Assembly: GCF_000383855.1 (NCBI RefSeq)
Contig: NZ_KB912877.1
Location: 776,516 to 840,515, forward strand
DNA: 64,000 nucleotides
Reading direction: 5' to 3'
From: Methylobacter marinus A45
GTDB lineage: Bacteria > Pseudomonadota > Gammaproteobacteria > Methylococcales > Methylomonadaceae
Shown: positions 1 through 9,020 of the stretch, one piece after another
How positions within the stretch are numbered: position 1 is the stretch's first letter
Layout: every line of letters begins with the position of its first letter
Notes under the pieces: generated by a model
What the model was told of the DNA's origin: nothing
What the model saw: the letters and a program-made list of their open reading frames with translations, nothing else
Database searches by the model: none
Translations under genes and position numbers: made by a program

Positions 1-4
1 GCTA

Positions 5-92
5 TTGATTAACTTAATTTTTTCTTCGTGTCCTTCGTGATCTTCGTGGTGAATAAGGCTTTTTATGACGTTTTTCACTAATTCTTTCACAG
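5..92. repeat. Dispersed repeat, copy 1 (CTTCGTGTCCTTCGTG type)
   Basis: This stretch is repeated almost base for base at 2421-2508, on the far side of the ABC transporter gene and in the same orientation. It contains the motif CTTCGTGTCCTTCGTG and ends in TTTCACAG. The second copy has the complementary arm upstream, which is missing here because the window starts inside the element. No coding signal was found. Confidence 0.85.
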
Positions 93-95
93 CCT

Positions 96-478
96 CTCCT
101 CCGTGGGAACCCATACCGGGCTTTGGGAGCGGCACGCCGTATGGCCCGGTATGCGTTCCCATTTATGCCCTTCAGGGTGCGCGGGAGCGTGGGAACGAGG
201 AACCCGATTAAATAAAACCGTCGCGCTAGCGACACTTTATTAAATCGATCTAACTTCAACTGGCCGCGTAACATCAGTTATAAAATATCCGGGTTAGGAA
301 CGCGCATAAAATAACTTCCTCAAGTGCGCGGATGGAATTTCCGATGTAGGTGCGAATTCATTCGCACCTACAATTCCCTGATTTATTCCATGCCCATTAC
401 TTAGCTAAAACAACGCCGGCTCAGGGTGATGACATGTTAAATTAGCCACCTGAAAAAACACTTAAACCGCACATAATA
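96..478. other. Non-coding region with dispersed repeats
   Basis: No convincing gene. It holds GTGGGAAC-type repeat pieces around 100-200 that resemble those near 46.8-46.96 kb. A ~60 bp repeat at 218-281 recurs at 62156-62222. A palindrome at 347-372 is built on TGCGAATTCATTCGCA. The promoter of the following ABC transporter must lie here, but I see no clear -35/-10 pair. Confidence 0.6.
347..372. repeat. REP-like palindrome
   Basis: A near-perfect inverted repeat with arms GTAGGTGCGAAT and ATTCGCACCTAC. The same palindrome, or half of it, recurs at 26969-27066, 46871-46893, 46994-47093, 60169-60215 and 62099-62120, always between genes. It behaves like a REP/BIME-type element. Confidence 0.8.
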
Positions 479-2233
479 ATGGACATTATCTTCAAAGAAT
501 ACGCCCGGGTCGTCTGGCAGAAAAAATGGTTTTTCCTGTTGGCCCTGTTCGCCTTGACCTGCGCGGTCGTGCTGGATTTATCGGCGCCCCTTTATTATAA
601 AAATATCGCCAACGGGCTGGCGGCGCCTTACTCCGATGCAACCCTGGCCCTGCTGCTGGACAACCTGAAGACGATTATGGTGATTTACGCCGGCGTCTGG
701 CTGTCATGGCGCCTGCTGGAAGTCGCGATTGTGCCGCTCGACGGCGGCGGCGTCAATCTGCTGGAAAAACGCTGCTTCGAGGTGCTGAAAAAACAGAAAT
801 ACGCTTTTTTCGAGAACAGCTTTTCAGGCAGCCTGATCAAGCAGGCCAACCGCTTCTCGCGGTCTTTTGAAATCATCATGGACTGGTTCCTGTTCCAGTT
901 CTTCATGAATATCGTCGCGGTCGTGATCTCGTTCGCGATCTTCTTCCGGCAGCAACCCCGATTCGCGTTTTATTTCCTGATCTGGGTGGTGCTGTTCATC
1001 ACCTGGAACATCGCCTATTCGATCTGGAAACTGCGCTTCGACAAGGCCGTGGCCCAGGCCGACTCCAAAGTCGGCGGCACCTATTCCGACGCCATCGGCA
1101 ATATCTTCATCGTCAAAAGCTTCGCCCTGGAAGCCCAGGAACAGGACCAGGTCAACCGGGCCTCGGATGTTGTCTACCGCAAAAAGAAAATCGCCTGGCT
1201 ACTGATGTTCATCTCCTTTGCCGTGCAAGGCCTGATGACTTTCGCCATCGAGCTGCTGCTGGTTTACCTGATGATCGGGAAATGGCAGACCGGCGACTTT
1301 CAGGTCGGCGAATTCGTGCTGTTTCAATCGATCATGCTCATGCTGATCCAGCGTTTGTGGGAGTTCGGGCGCAATTTCCGCAATTTTTTCACGGCCCTGG
1401 CCGATGCCACCGAAATGACCGAGGTGTTCAGGCTGCGGGACTTTGAAACCGATGCCGACGATGCCCGCCCGCTGAAGATCACTAAAGGCGCCATCCGCTT
1501 CGACAACATCGACTTCAGCTATAATCCGTCGAATGCCGAACAGTCCAAGCTGTTCGAGCACTTTTCGCTGTCCATCAAGGCCGGCGAAAAAGTCGCGCTG
1601 GTCGGCCCGTCCGGTTCCGGCAAATCCTCATTGACCAAACTGCTGTTTCGCTTTCTCGACCCGCAGCAGGGCAGTCTGTTTTTCGACGACATGCCGGCCA
1701 AGACCTTCACCCTGGCGGCTTTGCGCCGGCAGATCTCGATGGTCCCGCAACAGCCGGAGCTGTTCCACCGCTCGGTGCGGGACAATATCACGCTGGGCGC
1801 CGATATCCCGGAAGCACGGCTGATCGATGCCGCGCGCAAGTCGCGCTGCCAGGAATTCATTGAAAAGCTCCCGGAACAGTTCGACACGCTGGTCGGCGAG
1901 CGCGGCGTCAAACTGTCCGGCGGCGAAAGACAGCGCATCGCCGTGGCCCGCGCCTTTCTGGAAAATGCCCCCATCGTCGTGCTGGACGAAGCCACCAGCG
2001 CGCTCGATTCACTGACCGAAAAACAGATCCAGGTGGCTATTTTTGAGCTGATCAAGGACAAGACCGCCATCGTGATCGCGCACCGGCTGTCCACGATATT
2101 GAACATGGACCGCATCATCGTGCTGGATAAAGGCCGCATCATCGAGCAAGGCACGCACCAGCAACTGCTTGACCGGAAGGGCAAGTATTACGCCATGTGG
2201 CAGCATCAGCGCGGGGATTTCCTGGGGGAATGA
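479..2233 (+). CDS. ABC exporter, fused membrane and ATPase domains
   Basis: A 584-residue half-size ABC exporter that would work as a homodimer in the inner membrane. The N-terminal ~330 residues are the transmembrane domain (hydrophobic segments near 17-40, 60-80, 135-185 and 240-290). The ATPase follows: Walker A GPSGSGKSS near 376, signature LSGGERQRIAVARAF near 479, Walker B IVVLDEATSALD near 498, and the switch histidine in IAHRLST. Length and layout match MsbA/LapB-like exporters, but the substrate cannot be read from sequence. The gene stands alone between two copies of a dispersed repeat. ATG 479 is the only good start in a frame without an earlier in-frame methionine. Confidence 0.9.
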   Translation: MDIIFKEYARVVWQKKWFFLLALFALTCAVVLDLSAPLYYKNIANGLAAPYSDATLALLLDNLKTIMVIYAGVWLSWRLLEVAIVPLDGGGVNLLEKRCFEVLKKQKYAFFENSFSGSLIKQANRFSRSFEIIMDWFLFQFFMNIVAVVISFAIFFRQQPRFAFYFLIWVVLFITWNIAYSIWKLRFDKAVAQADSKVGGTYSDAIGNIFIVKSFALEAQEQDQVNRASDVVYRKKKIAWLLMFISFAVQGLMTFAIELLLVYLMIGKWQTGDFQVGEFVLFQSIMLMLIQRLWEFGRNFRNFFTALADATEMTEVFRLRDFETDADDARPLKITKGAIRFDNIDFSYNPSNAEQSKLFEHFSLSIKAGEKVALVGPSGSGKSSLTKLLFRFLDPQQGSLFFDDMPAKTFTLAALRRQISMVPQQPELFHRSVRDNITLGADIPEARLIDAARKSRCQEFIEKLPEQFDTLVGERGVKLSGGERQRIAVARAFLENAPIVVLDEATSALDSLTEKQIQVAIFELIKDKTAIVIAHRLSTILNMDRIIVLDKGRIIEQGTHQQLLDRKGKYYAMWQHQRGDFLGE

Positions 2234-2384
2234 TTGGCCGACACCTGCCGGCCTGGATTCATGTCGTGATCAAATTCCGGCGTGACCGTGCCGGGCATGA
2301 AAACCATGAACGGGATGCCCCAAGGCTACCTGAAAAATACAGTAGGGTACGAGACTGTGAAAGTATTCAATTTAAAGGATTTAA

Positions 2385-2508
2385 CCACGAAGGACACGAA
2401 GCACACGAAGTTTTAAGTTTTTGATTAAGTTAATTTTTTCTTCGTGTCCTTCGTGATCTTCGTGGTGAATAAGGCTTTTTATGACGTTTTTCACTAATTC
2501 TTTCACAG
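2385..2508. repeat. Dispersed repeat, copy 2, with long inverted arms
   Basis: The arms at 2385-2410 (CCACGAAGGACACGAAG) and 2440-2465 (CTTCGTGTCCTTCGTG) are inverted copies of each other and can form a long hairpin. From 2421 the sequence equals the start of the window (5-92), so the ABC transporter is bracketed by direct repeats about 2.4 kb apart. Confidence 0.85.
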
Positions 2509-2640
2509 TCTCGTACGCGATGCGTACCCTACCAGATTTATGAATACCTCTGACGCCCTGTCGATCAGTGAATGACTTATTTTCATGGCGACGCATGTCT
2601 GAAGGTAATGTTTCCGACTAATGAATAAACGCTCTAACGG
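2506..2640. repeat. Dispersed repeat, inverted copy of 63441-63575
   Basis: It begins with CAGTCTCGTACGCGATGCGT and runs through TTATGAATACCTCTG and GACGCATG to GAATAAACGCTC. The reverse complement of this whole block is found at 63441-63575 with scattered mismatches. The remaining bases up to the end of cbiA (2685) show no gene. Confidence 0.75.
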
Positions 2641-2684
2641 CAGCCGGACGGAGCGGTTGCCCGTCCGAAATGTTTTGCGCGAAT

Positions 2685-3980
2685 TCAAGCCAGGAACAGC
2701 CCGGCGATTGCTTCCGGATTGGAAGGGAAATAAAAGTGCAGATAAGACGCTGTCGCCAAACCTAGCCGATAAACCGCTTCGCCGCCATGCCCGTTAACCG
2801 TTTGTGCCTGGGCGATAGCGGATAACGGCGTTTGCAAGGTCGAGTAATGAAAGGTATGACCGCGAACGATCTGTCCATCAAGCTCAGCCTGCTGCGAGCC
2901 GATCGCGGAAAGTTTCCCCTGCATGACGGCCACGCCCGGCATCACGCCCAGCATCTCGTGCCGCCGTCCTTCAACGTCCAGCAGCGCTTCCGTCAGATAC
3001 ATCATGCCGCCGCATTCGGCCAACAGCGGCTTTGCCTGGGCGATATGCGCCTGAATGTCCGCGCGCGGCCGGTTATTGCCCGCCAGGGTATCGGCGTAAA
3101 GTTCCGGATAACCGCCCGGCAGGTAAACCGCATCCGCGTCCGGCAATGCGTCATCGGCCAGCGGCGAAAAGAACTTCAGCCGGGCGCCCATATCGCGCAA
3201 ACAATCGAGATTTTGCTGATACAGAAAGCAAAACGCCCGATCGCGCGCCACGGCAATGGTTTTGCCCTGCAGCAAAGGCTCGGGCTTCGGCGAGCGGGCC
3301 GGCGCGGCGAACGCAATAGCGGGCGGCAACTTGGCCAGCCAGGTTTCGCCGATCGCATCGGCCAGTTGATCGAGGCGCCCGGCTATATCGGCAATTTCAT
3401 CGGCCAGCTGCAAACCCAGATGGCGTCCCGGCAGACTGGCTTGCGGATTGCGCGGCAGACTGGCCAACTGTAGCCCCGCCGGCAAGCCAGTGCGCAACAG
3501 ATCGGCATGGCGCGCCGACGCGACACGGTTGGCGACGGCTCCGGCAACCGTCAACGAGGGGCGGAATGTCGCCAGCCCATGCAGCACCGCCGCGAATGTC
3601 TGCGCCATCGCCGCCGCATCGATCACCGGCAAAACCGGCAGGCCAAATAATTCGGCCAGATCGGCGCTGCTCGGCTCGCCATCGAACAAGCCCATGACGC
3701 CTTCCACCAGAATCAGATCGGATTCGGCCGCGGCGTCATAAAGCAATTGCCGGCAATGCTCGCTGCCCATGATCCAGCTGTCCAGATTGTAGACGGCCTG
3801 CCCCGAGGCCGCCGCCAGCAGTGTGGGATCGATAAAATCCGGCCCGGTTTTAAAACAGCGCACGCGCAAGCCGTTACGGCTGTGAAAACGCGCCAGCGCC
3901 GCAGTCACCGAGGTTTTGCCGTGCCCGGAAGCCGGGGCGGTTACCAGCAGCGCCGGGCAGCTTACGCTGTTAGTCTTCAT
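2685..3980 (-). CDS. cbiA: Cobyrinate a,c-diamide synthase
   Basis: CbiA/CobB (431 residues) amidates the a and c side chains of the corrin ring, using ATP and glutamine. The N-terminal dethiobiotin-synthetase-like ATPase begins [19 protein letters not shown] (P-loop near 10-20). The C-terminal class I glutamine amidotransferase contains the catalytic cysteine in [15 protein letters not shown] and a final HFHYSTL-like His region. The methionine at 3980 was chosen because the family starts just before the P-loop. It overlaps the ferredoxin gene by 11 bases. An upstream ATG at 4025 would add 15 residues lying inside the ferredoxin gene. Last gene of the cobalamin operon. Confidence 0.93.
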   Translation of the reverse strand: MKTNSVSCPALLVTAPASGHGKTSVTAALARFHSRNGLRVRCFKTGPDFIDPTLLAAASGQAVYNLDSWIMGSEHCRQLLYDAAAESDLILVEGVMGLFDGEPSSADLAELFGLPVLPVIDAAAMAQTFAAVLHGLATFRPSLTVAGAVANRVASARHADLLRTGLPAGLQLASLPRNPQASLPGRHLGLQLADEIADIAGRLDQLADAIGETWLAKLPPAIAFAAPARSPKPEPLLQGKTIAVARDRAFCFLYQQNLDCLRDMGARLKFFSPLADDALPDADAVYLPGGYPELYADTLAGNNRPRADIQAHIAQAKPLLAECGGMMYLTEALLDVEGRRHEMLGVMPGVAVMQGKLSAIGSQQAELDGQIVRGHTFHYSTLQTPLSAIAQAQTVNGHGGEAVYRLGLATASYLHFYFPSNPEAIAGLFLA

Positions 3981-4326
3981 GGCAGGCCGGCCCTTGATGG
4001 AAAACCAGCTCGGACACCGGTTCACCGCCGATCAGGTGTTGTTGAATTATGCGCTCGAGATTGGCCTCGTTGACCTGGTAATACCAGACGCCGTCCGGCT
4101 GCACGCAGACGATCGGTCCCGCCTTGCAGGTGGCGAAACACGACACCCGGGTGCGCTTGACCCGCAACGCGCCCTGATCCAGTCCCGCGGCCTTGAATTT
4201 GGCGCCCAGGCTTTCGAACAGCGCTTGCGACTCGCCGTTCAGCGTGCAGCGCGGGCCGGTGCAAACCAGCAAATGGCGTTTGTAGTTGCCCATTTTGGGC
4301 TTTTCCGGCAGCACCGTATCATTCAT
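3970..4326 (-). CDS. 2Fe-2S thioredoxin-like ferredoxin
   Basis: A 118-residue protein with the thioredoxin-fold [2Fe-2S] ferredoxin pattern: CTGPRC near the N-terminus, then [12 protein letters not shown], ending in a helix rich in I/Q. Such ferredoxins occur in cobalamin operons of many proteobacteria. They are thought to supply electrons for corrin or cobalt reduction, but no specific reaction is proven. The start at 4326 overlaps the cobJ stop by 8 bases. The longer reading frame begins at 4380, inside cobJ. It is translationally coupled to cobJ and cbiA. Confidence 0.85.
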   Translation of the reverse strand: MNDTVLPEKPKMGNYKRHLLVCTGPRCTLNGESQALFESLGAKFKAAGLDQGALRVKRTRVSCFATCKAGPIVCVQPDGVWYYQVNEANLERIIQQHLIGGEPVSELVFHQGPACHED

Positions 4327-5698
4327 CGCTTGTCGCCTCTTCGGTTTCAACGTCTTCAATGGGCGCAATGGCCCGACCATAGTGTTCGCAGGCGTCGCGA
4401 TAAGCGTTCAGCGCGGCGGCATCGAAGGTCTCGCCTGCCTTGACCAGCAACAGGGAAAACACCACCGCGCCGTGCCCGTCAACGAAATAGACGCCATGCT
4501 GTCTGTCGCCCTGGCTTAGAAACCAGGCGCTAACGATGCGCTGCCTGTCGACATGCAGATGGCAATGCTCGTTGGTCATATTCAGCCAGTCCCCGCGCCG
4601 GGTGAAGTCCCTGGCATCCAGCAGCAATTCGGCCACCGCGCCGGCCTCGCTGCGGATCACGGCCCGCAACCGCCCCCAGTCATTGGCGGCGTTCAGCACG
4701 GCATCGACCTGTTCCGCGTCAATCCGGCGCGCCAGCCGGTCACCCGCCTCGTCACCGGGCCGAGCCGCGGCAATGGCGGCCAGCATTTCATCCAGCGGCG
4801 CGTCGAAATGCGCGGCCGCCTCGCGCGGCGTGGCCGCCGGATTTTCGCGCAAATATTTGCGCACGCAGGCATGCCAGCCGGTCAGCCCCATGCTCAGCGA
4901 GCGGCCGGCCTGTTCGCCGGTTTTCGCGTCGCCGGTCAGGTTGTCGTATTTGTTGGCATAGCCGCGCGGGGTGATCATGAGGCCCTCGCGGGCGAACGTG
5001 CTGCTGTTGCCGATCAGTACCGTGCACAGCATGCCGATCTCGCAATCGGCCATCTGCGCCAGCGTGGTCATCTGGATCGCCTGACGCTGGCGATAGCCGG
5101 ACTTGATGATGGCGACCGGCGTTTCCGGGCTGCGATGCCGCAGCAGGATGCGCTGCGCCTCGACAATCTGTCCGGTGCGCCGGCCGCTTTTGGGATTGTA
5201 CAGCGCCACGACGAAATCGCCGCGCGCGGCCGCTTCCAGGCGCCGGGCGATGGTCGGCCAGGGAGTGAGCAGATCCGACAGCGAGATCGAGCAAAAATCA
5301 TGCGTCAGCGGTGCGCCGACCAGCGCGGCGCAGGCATTCAGGGCCGTGGCGCCGGGTATCACTTCCACGGTGATGCCGCTGTCCGGCGTCCAGCCGGCCT
5401 GCAGCAGCACTTCGTAAGTCGGCCCGGCCATGCCGTAAACGCCGATGTCGCCGGATGAAATCAAGGCCACGGTTTTGCCCAGCAAGGCCTGATCGTAGGC
5501 TTCGATGCAGCGGTCGATCTCTTCGGTCATGCCCTTGCGGATCACTTCCTTGCCCTCCAGCAGCTCCTGCACCAGTTTGATGTAAGTGGAATAGCCGATC
5601 ACCACATCGGCCTCGGCGATGGCGGCACGGGCCCGGTAGGTCATGTGTTCCGGAGCGCCGGGGCCGAAGCCCACCAACAGAATTTTGCCTTTGTTCAT
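4319..5698 (-). CDS. cobJ: Precorrin-3B C17-methyltransferase fused to a HutX/ChuX-like domain
   Basis: Residues 1-250 are a complete CobJ/CbiH methyltransferase: [15 protein letters not shown] at 9-23, the GDIGVYGM loop near 83-90, and [12 protein letters not shown] near 163-174. It methylates C17 and drives ring contraction. Residues ~270-445 form a second domain not needed by the normal ~250-residue enzyme. It starts with a helical piece ([16 protein letters not shown] near 280) and continues with [35 protein letters not shown] and [18 protein letters not shown]. This order matches HutX/ChuX heme-handling proteins. It overlaps cobE by 4 bases (ATGA). The methyltransferase call is firm; the fused-domain assignment is from pattern recognition. 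Confidence 0.88.
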   Translation of the reverse strand: MNKGKILLVGFGPGAPEHMTYRARAAIAEADVVIGYSTYIKLVQELLEGKEVIRKGMTEEIDRCIEAYDQALLGKTVALISSGDIGVYGMAGPTYEVLLQAGWTPDSGITVEVIPGATALNACAALVGAPLTHDFCSISLSDLLTPWPTIARRLEAAARGDFVVALYNPKSGRRTGQIVEAQRILLRHRSPETPVAIIKSGYRQRQAIQMTTLAQMADCEIGMLCTVLIGNSSTFAREGLMITPRGYANKYDNLTGDAKTGEQAGRSLSMGLTGWHACVRKYLRENPAATPREAAAHFDAPLDEMLAAIAAARPGDEAGDRLARRIDAEQVDAVLNAANDWGRLRAVIRSEAGAVAELLLDARDFTRRGDWLNMTNEHCHLHVDRQRIVSAWFLSQGDRQHGVYFVDGHGAVVFSLLLVKAGETFDAAALNAYRDACEHYGRAIAPIEDVETEEATSDE

Positions 5699-6099
5699 GC
5701 GTTGTTCTCTTTCATGCTTGCGATTGAAACCGTGGCGTTCTTGCCATCCTCGCCGCGGTATTTGTGTTTTTCCAGCCGCAGCGCGCGCATGTCGGCGCCT
5801 GCCGCCAGCAATGCCGCCGCCTCCGCGACGGCCGGCGTGCCCATATACTTGCGCACGGTTTCGGAAGGATTGGGTACCGGCACCTGCGCCAGTTGCTGCG
5901 CGGTAAAAAAATACAGCGGCCAGGCGCGTTCGGCAGCCAGTTGCAGGATGGCCGCCTCGTCGTTTTTCCTGTCGATGCTGGCGGCGCCCGCGACGGCGGA
6001 TTGATCCAGTCCGGCCAGGGCCAGCGCCTGTTCGACGGCCGCGCGCAGGGTCGCTAAAGACGTGTTGCGGTCACAGCCGAGTCCCAGCATGACTTTCAT
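5695..6099 (-). CDS. cobE: CobE/CbiG C-terminal domain protein
   Basis: A 134-residue stand-alone version of the CbiG C-terminal domain (GCDRNTSLATL near the start; family motif AAGADMRALRLEKHKY). CbiG opens the lactone ring of cobalt-precorrin-5A with loss of acetaldehyde. Here the two CbiG halves are separate genes in the right order. The start at 6099 shares a base with the stop of the upstream half (TGATG). The open frame extends upstream to 6276 only because it reads through the partner gene. Confidence 0.85.
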   Translation of the reverse strand: MKVMLGLGCDRNTSLATLRAAVEQALALAGLDQSAVAGAASIDRKNDEAAILQLAAERAWPLYFFTAQQLAQVPVPNPSETVRKYMGTPAVAEAAALLAAGADMRALRLEKHKYRGEDGKNATVSIASMKENNA

Positions 6100-6845
6100 C
6101 AGTCCTGCCCCAGCGGCGGCCGGTAGACCACCAAACGTTCGGCCAGCTGCTGCCACTGTTCCGAGGGAATGTCTCGGCGGGTCACCCAGAGCACGGCTTT
6201 GAACCGGGACAAATCCACCGCCTCGAAACGTTCGAACAGATGAATATTGGCCGGCAGCGGCGTGGGCCGCGTCCACCAGTTTTTGGCCCCCGCTTCCTGC
6301 ACGAAAGCGATGGGTTCTTCGTTGACCACGTGCGCCGAGACGCGGGTGATGTTGAGCTTCGGCGCCTCGACCTGCCAGCCCAGCTCGCGTCCGAGAATAT
6401 CCACCGGGATGGTCTTGCCGACATCCGAGGCCGTGGTCAGCACCGCTTCGGCGCCCAGCAACGCGGCCACCTGCTCGGCAAAGGCATTGGCGCCGCCGAC
6501 GTGGCCGGACAATACCGGAATCGCATAGCGCGCGGCATCGTCGACGACCACGACGCCGGGGTCTTCGTCCTTGGATTTCAGATGCGGGGCGATCAGCCGC
6601 ACCACGGCGCCGAGCGAGATAAACAACACCAGCTGGTCGTAGCGCGCGAACAGACCGCCCATATTGGCGCTCAGCGCGCCGGGCAGCACTTCGACAGGAT
6701 TGCCGAGGGCGGGCAGGCCATCCGCGAATTTTTCCGATACCGTCAGACAGGCATCGGGCAATTGAGCGGCCAGACGCAGGGCCTGGGATAAGCCGTGCTT
6801 GGTAATCGCGACCAGCGCGATACGGGGTTGTGAGGGAGTGGTCAT
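6099..6845 (-). CDS. cbiG: Cobalt-precorrin-5A hydrolase, N-terminal part (CbiG N)
   Basis: A 248-residue protein covering the CbiG N-terminal and middle domains. Key stretches are LVLFISLGAVVRLIAPHL, DPGVVVVDDAARYAIPVLSGHVGGANAFA and TASDVGKTIPVDILGRELGW. These are the most conserved CbiG regions. It hydrolyses the delta-lactone of cobalt-precorrin-5A in the early-cobalt pathway. It needs the separately encoded C-terminal domain just downstream. The start overlaps the cobI stop by 4 bases. Confidence 0.9.
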   Translation of the reverse strand: MTTPSQPRIALVAITKHGLSQALRLAAQLPDACLTVSEKFADGLPALGNPVEVLPGALSANMGGLFARYDQLVLFISLGAVVRLIAPHLKSKDEDPGVVVVDDAARYAIPVLSGHVGGANAFAEQVAALLGAEAVLTTASDVGKTIPVDILGRELGWQVEAPKLNITRVSAHVVNEEPIAFVQEAGAKNWWTRPTPLPANIHLFERFEAVDLSRFKAVLWVTRRDIPSEQWQQLAERLVVYRPPLGQD

Positions 6846-7633
6846 TGAGCCTCTTCGGTGGGTTCGGATGTTTTTTTGCGGCAGCCGCGGATCATTTCGC
6901 CGCGCTGACGGCCCGGGTTGCGCACCAGCAGCAGGGACAGATAGTTGACCTTCTGTCCGCGCAGTTGCAGCACGTCGCGTTCGATGCGCTCCTGCGGCGT
7001 GCCGGCCTTCTCGACAAAAGCGGTATCGGCCAATAGCGCCCGTCGTTCCAGCAGATCGAGAATATCATCCAGCAAAGGTTTTACCTTCAGCAGCACCAGC
7101 GTGTCGAAGTCATTGAGCAGACGTTCGATCATGGCGATGCCGTAACTGGCCGGAATAATCGCCACGGTTTCGTCGGTGTCGGCCAGCGGCATGGCCACGC
7201 GCGCGGCGGCGGCGTTAAACGACGGCACGCCGGGGATCGTTTCGATCATGATGCTTTCGTCCAGCGCGCGCACGGTGCGGGCCAGATGGCCGAAGGTCGA
7301 ATAGGTGGAGGCGTCGCCCTCGACCAGAAACAGCACGTCCTGACCGGCATGCAGATGAGTCAGCACCGTTTCGGCGGCACGCAGCCAGTAGCCGGCCAGG
7401 ATGCCGGCATCGTGGGTCATCGGGAAAATCAGCGGCGAATGCGCGTCAGGCAGCGTCAAGCCCGCGCGCAGGGCGATTTGCAGCGCATGGCTTTCGGCGT
7501 CCTTGCGCCGCACCGGGTAGGCCCAGTGCGCGTCGGTCCGCTGCAATAAGGCCCAGACGCGCCGGGTAATCAGGTCCGGATCGCCGGGACCGAGCGAGGC
7601 GCCGAACAGTCGGCCGGTTTTGGGGGTATTCAT
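6842..7633 (-). CDS. cobI: Precorrin-2 C20-methyltransferase
   Basis: A 263-residue SAM-dependent methyltransferase of the CobI/CbiL type, acting on (cobalt-)precorrin-2. It has the SAM-site motif GASLGPGDPDLITRRVW, FLVEGDASTYSTFGHL and ETIPGVPSFNAAAA. The start at 7633 (MNTPKTG) places the glycine-rich motif at the usual distance from the N-terminus. The frame can be extended to 7678, but that would overlap the CobL region without a ribosome binding site. About 85 bases separate it from cobL. Confidence 0.92.
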   Translation of the reverse strand: MNTPKTGRLFGASLGPGDPDLITRRVWALLQRTDAHWAYPVRRKDAESHALQIALRAGLTLPDAHSPLIFPMTHDAGILAGYWLRAAETVLTHLHAGQDVLFLVEGDASTYSTFGHLARTVRALDESIMIETIPGVPSFNAAAARVAMPLADTDETVAIIPASYGIAMIERLLNDFDTLVLLKVKPLLDDILDLLERRALLADTAFVEKAGTPQERIERDVLQLRGQKVNYLSLLLVRNPGRQRGEMIRGCRKKTSEPTEEAQ

Positions 7634-7720
7634 GTGTTTTGTTCCGAGGTTTGCTCGCTGGACTGAGCTATGGCGCACCTGCGCCGGCTTTGCGCACTGA
7701 TTTTCAGGCGCATTAAATGA

Positions 7721-9019
7721 TTATGCATTGTCCGGGCCGCCCTCGCCGCGCTCGGCGCAGACAATCCAGATCGGGTTTTCCGCCTGCATGCGGTGCATGT
7801 CCAAAATGGGTTTGCTGCGCGCGGCTTGCAGCTGCAGCACATCCCATTGCGCGCCGGCCGCTTTCAGCGCTTCCACCGCTGTGGACAGATTTTCCAGAGT
7901 GGCGAAATTCATCACCAGCTGGCCGCCCGGGCGCAGCCTCCGCAGGCACAGAGCGATCAGTTCGCGCAACTCGCCGCCGGAACCGCCGATGAACACCGCG
8001 TCCGGGTCGGGCCAGTTTTCCAGCCCGACCGGCGCGCGGCCATGCAGCAGCGTATAATTGCTGACCCGCAGACTGGCCCGGTTACTCAGGGCGATCTCGG
8101 CATCGGCCTCGTTCTTCTCGATGGCATAGACATGGCCCCGCGGGCACAATCTGGCCGCCTCCAGCCCGACCGCGCCGGAACCGGCGCCGATGTCCCACAC
8201 GATGCTGTCCGGCAATAAGGCCATCCGCGCCAGCGACACCGCCCGCACTTCGCGTTTGGTGATCAATCCCTTGTCGGGCTTGCGCTGGTTGAAACGCTCA
8301 TCGGGCAGGCCGAACATGGCTTCGCGCGCGGCAGGCCGGCGGCGGCGCAACAGGACGATATTGGGATCGGCGAAGCGGCGGCCGGCGGCCTCGTCGATCG
8401 CCAGCCAGTCGGTAATCCGCTCGCTGTCCCGCAGCAGGCATTCCGCCACCGCCATTTCGAATTCGTCCGCCAGCGACTCGATCCGCAGCATGCGGGCGAT
8501 ACGGTCCGGGCTGTTTTCCGGGCTGGTGAAGACGGCCGTCAGATCGGACTGGCGCAGCATGGTCAGCAACGGGTACAGGCCGTGGGCCGGCGTGGCGCCG
8601 ATGCTCCACTCGCCGGCGTCGCGGTTGTGCACCGAGCCGATACGCACCGCCTGCCAGGGCAGTCCCAGCCGGGCACAGGCCAGCTGCAGCGTGGACAGAT
8701 TGGGCGTTACCGCCACGCCTTCACGCCCGAGCTTACCGATCAGAAAACTGGCGATGCCGTGGCATAAGGGATCGCCGGTCGCCAGCACCACGACCTGTCC
8801 GCCGGCCTCGCGCGCCGCCTTTATCCACACGGGGACCTGCGGCAGATGGCCGGTCAGGTCCCGACGCTCGGCATCGGCGCTGATTTCATCGGCGAATAAC
8901 GCTAGCGTGCGGCGGGCGCCAATCACCATGTCGGCGGCGCGCAGCTGCGCCAGCGCTTCCGGCGTTAAGCCGGCGACGCCGTTGTCCAATACGCCGATAA
9001 TCCGGCAAGGGTGGGTCAT
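7721..9019 (-). CDS. cobL: Precorrin-6B C5,15-methyltransferase (decarboxylating), CbiE-CbiT fusion
   Basis: A 432-residue fusion. The CbiE half (about 1-200) includes NGVAGLTPEALAQLRAADMV and the VVLATGDPLCHGIASFL loop. The CbiT half (about 230-425) includes LITKREVRAVSLARM and the SAM motif VWDIGAGSGAVGLEAARL. It methylates C5 and C15 and removes the C12 acetate carboxyl. ATG 9019 is preferred over 9028 and 9061: AAGGAG lies 9 bases before it, directly abutting the 9028 ATG. It begins one base after the cbiD stop. Confidence 0.93.
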   Translation of the reverse strand: MTHPCRIIGVLDNGVAGLTPEALAQLRAADMVIGARRTLALFADEISADAERRDLTGHLPQVPVWIKAAREAGGQVVVLATGDPLCHGIASFLIGKLGREGVAVTPNLSTLQLACARLGLPWQAVRIGSVHNRDAGEWSIGATPAHGLYPLLTMLRQSDLTAVFTSPENSPDRIARMLRIESLADEFEMAVAECLLRDSERITDWLAIDEAAGRRFADPNIVLLRRRRPAAREAMFGLPDERFNQRKPDKGLITKREVRAVSLARMALLPDSIVWDIGAGSGAVGLEAARLCPRGHVYAIEKNEADAEIALSNRASLRVSNYTLLHGRAPVGLENWPDPDAVFIGGSGGELRELIALCLRRLRPGGQLVMNFATLENLSTAVEALKAAGAQWDVLQLQAARSKPILDMHRMQAENPIWIVCAERGEGGPDNA

Positions 9020-9020
9020 C

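Noticed and set aside
1519..2184. A 221-codon minus-strand frame inside the ABC transporter gene
   Set aside because: Serine-rich shadow of the ATPase domain codons; the sense gene has all motifs.
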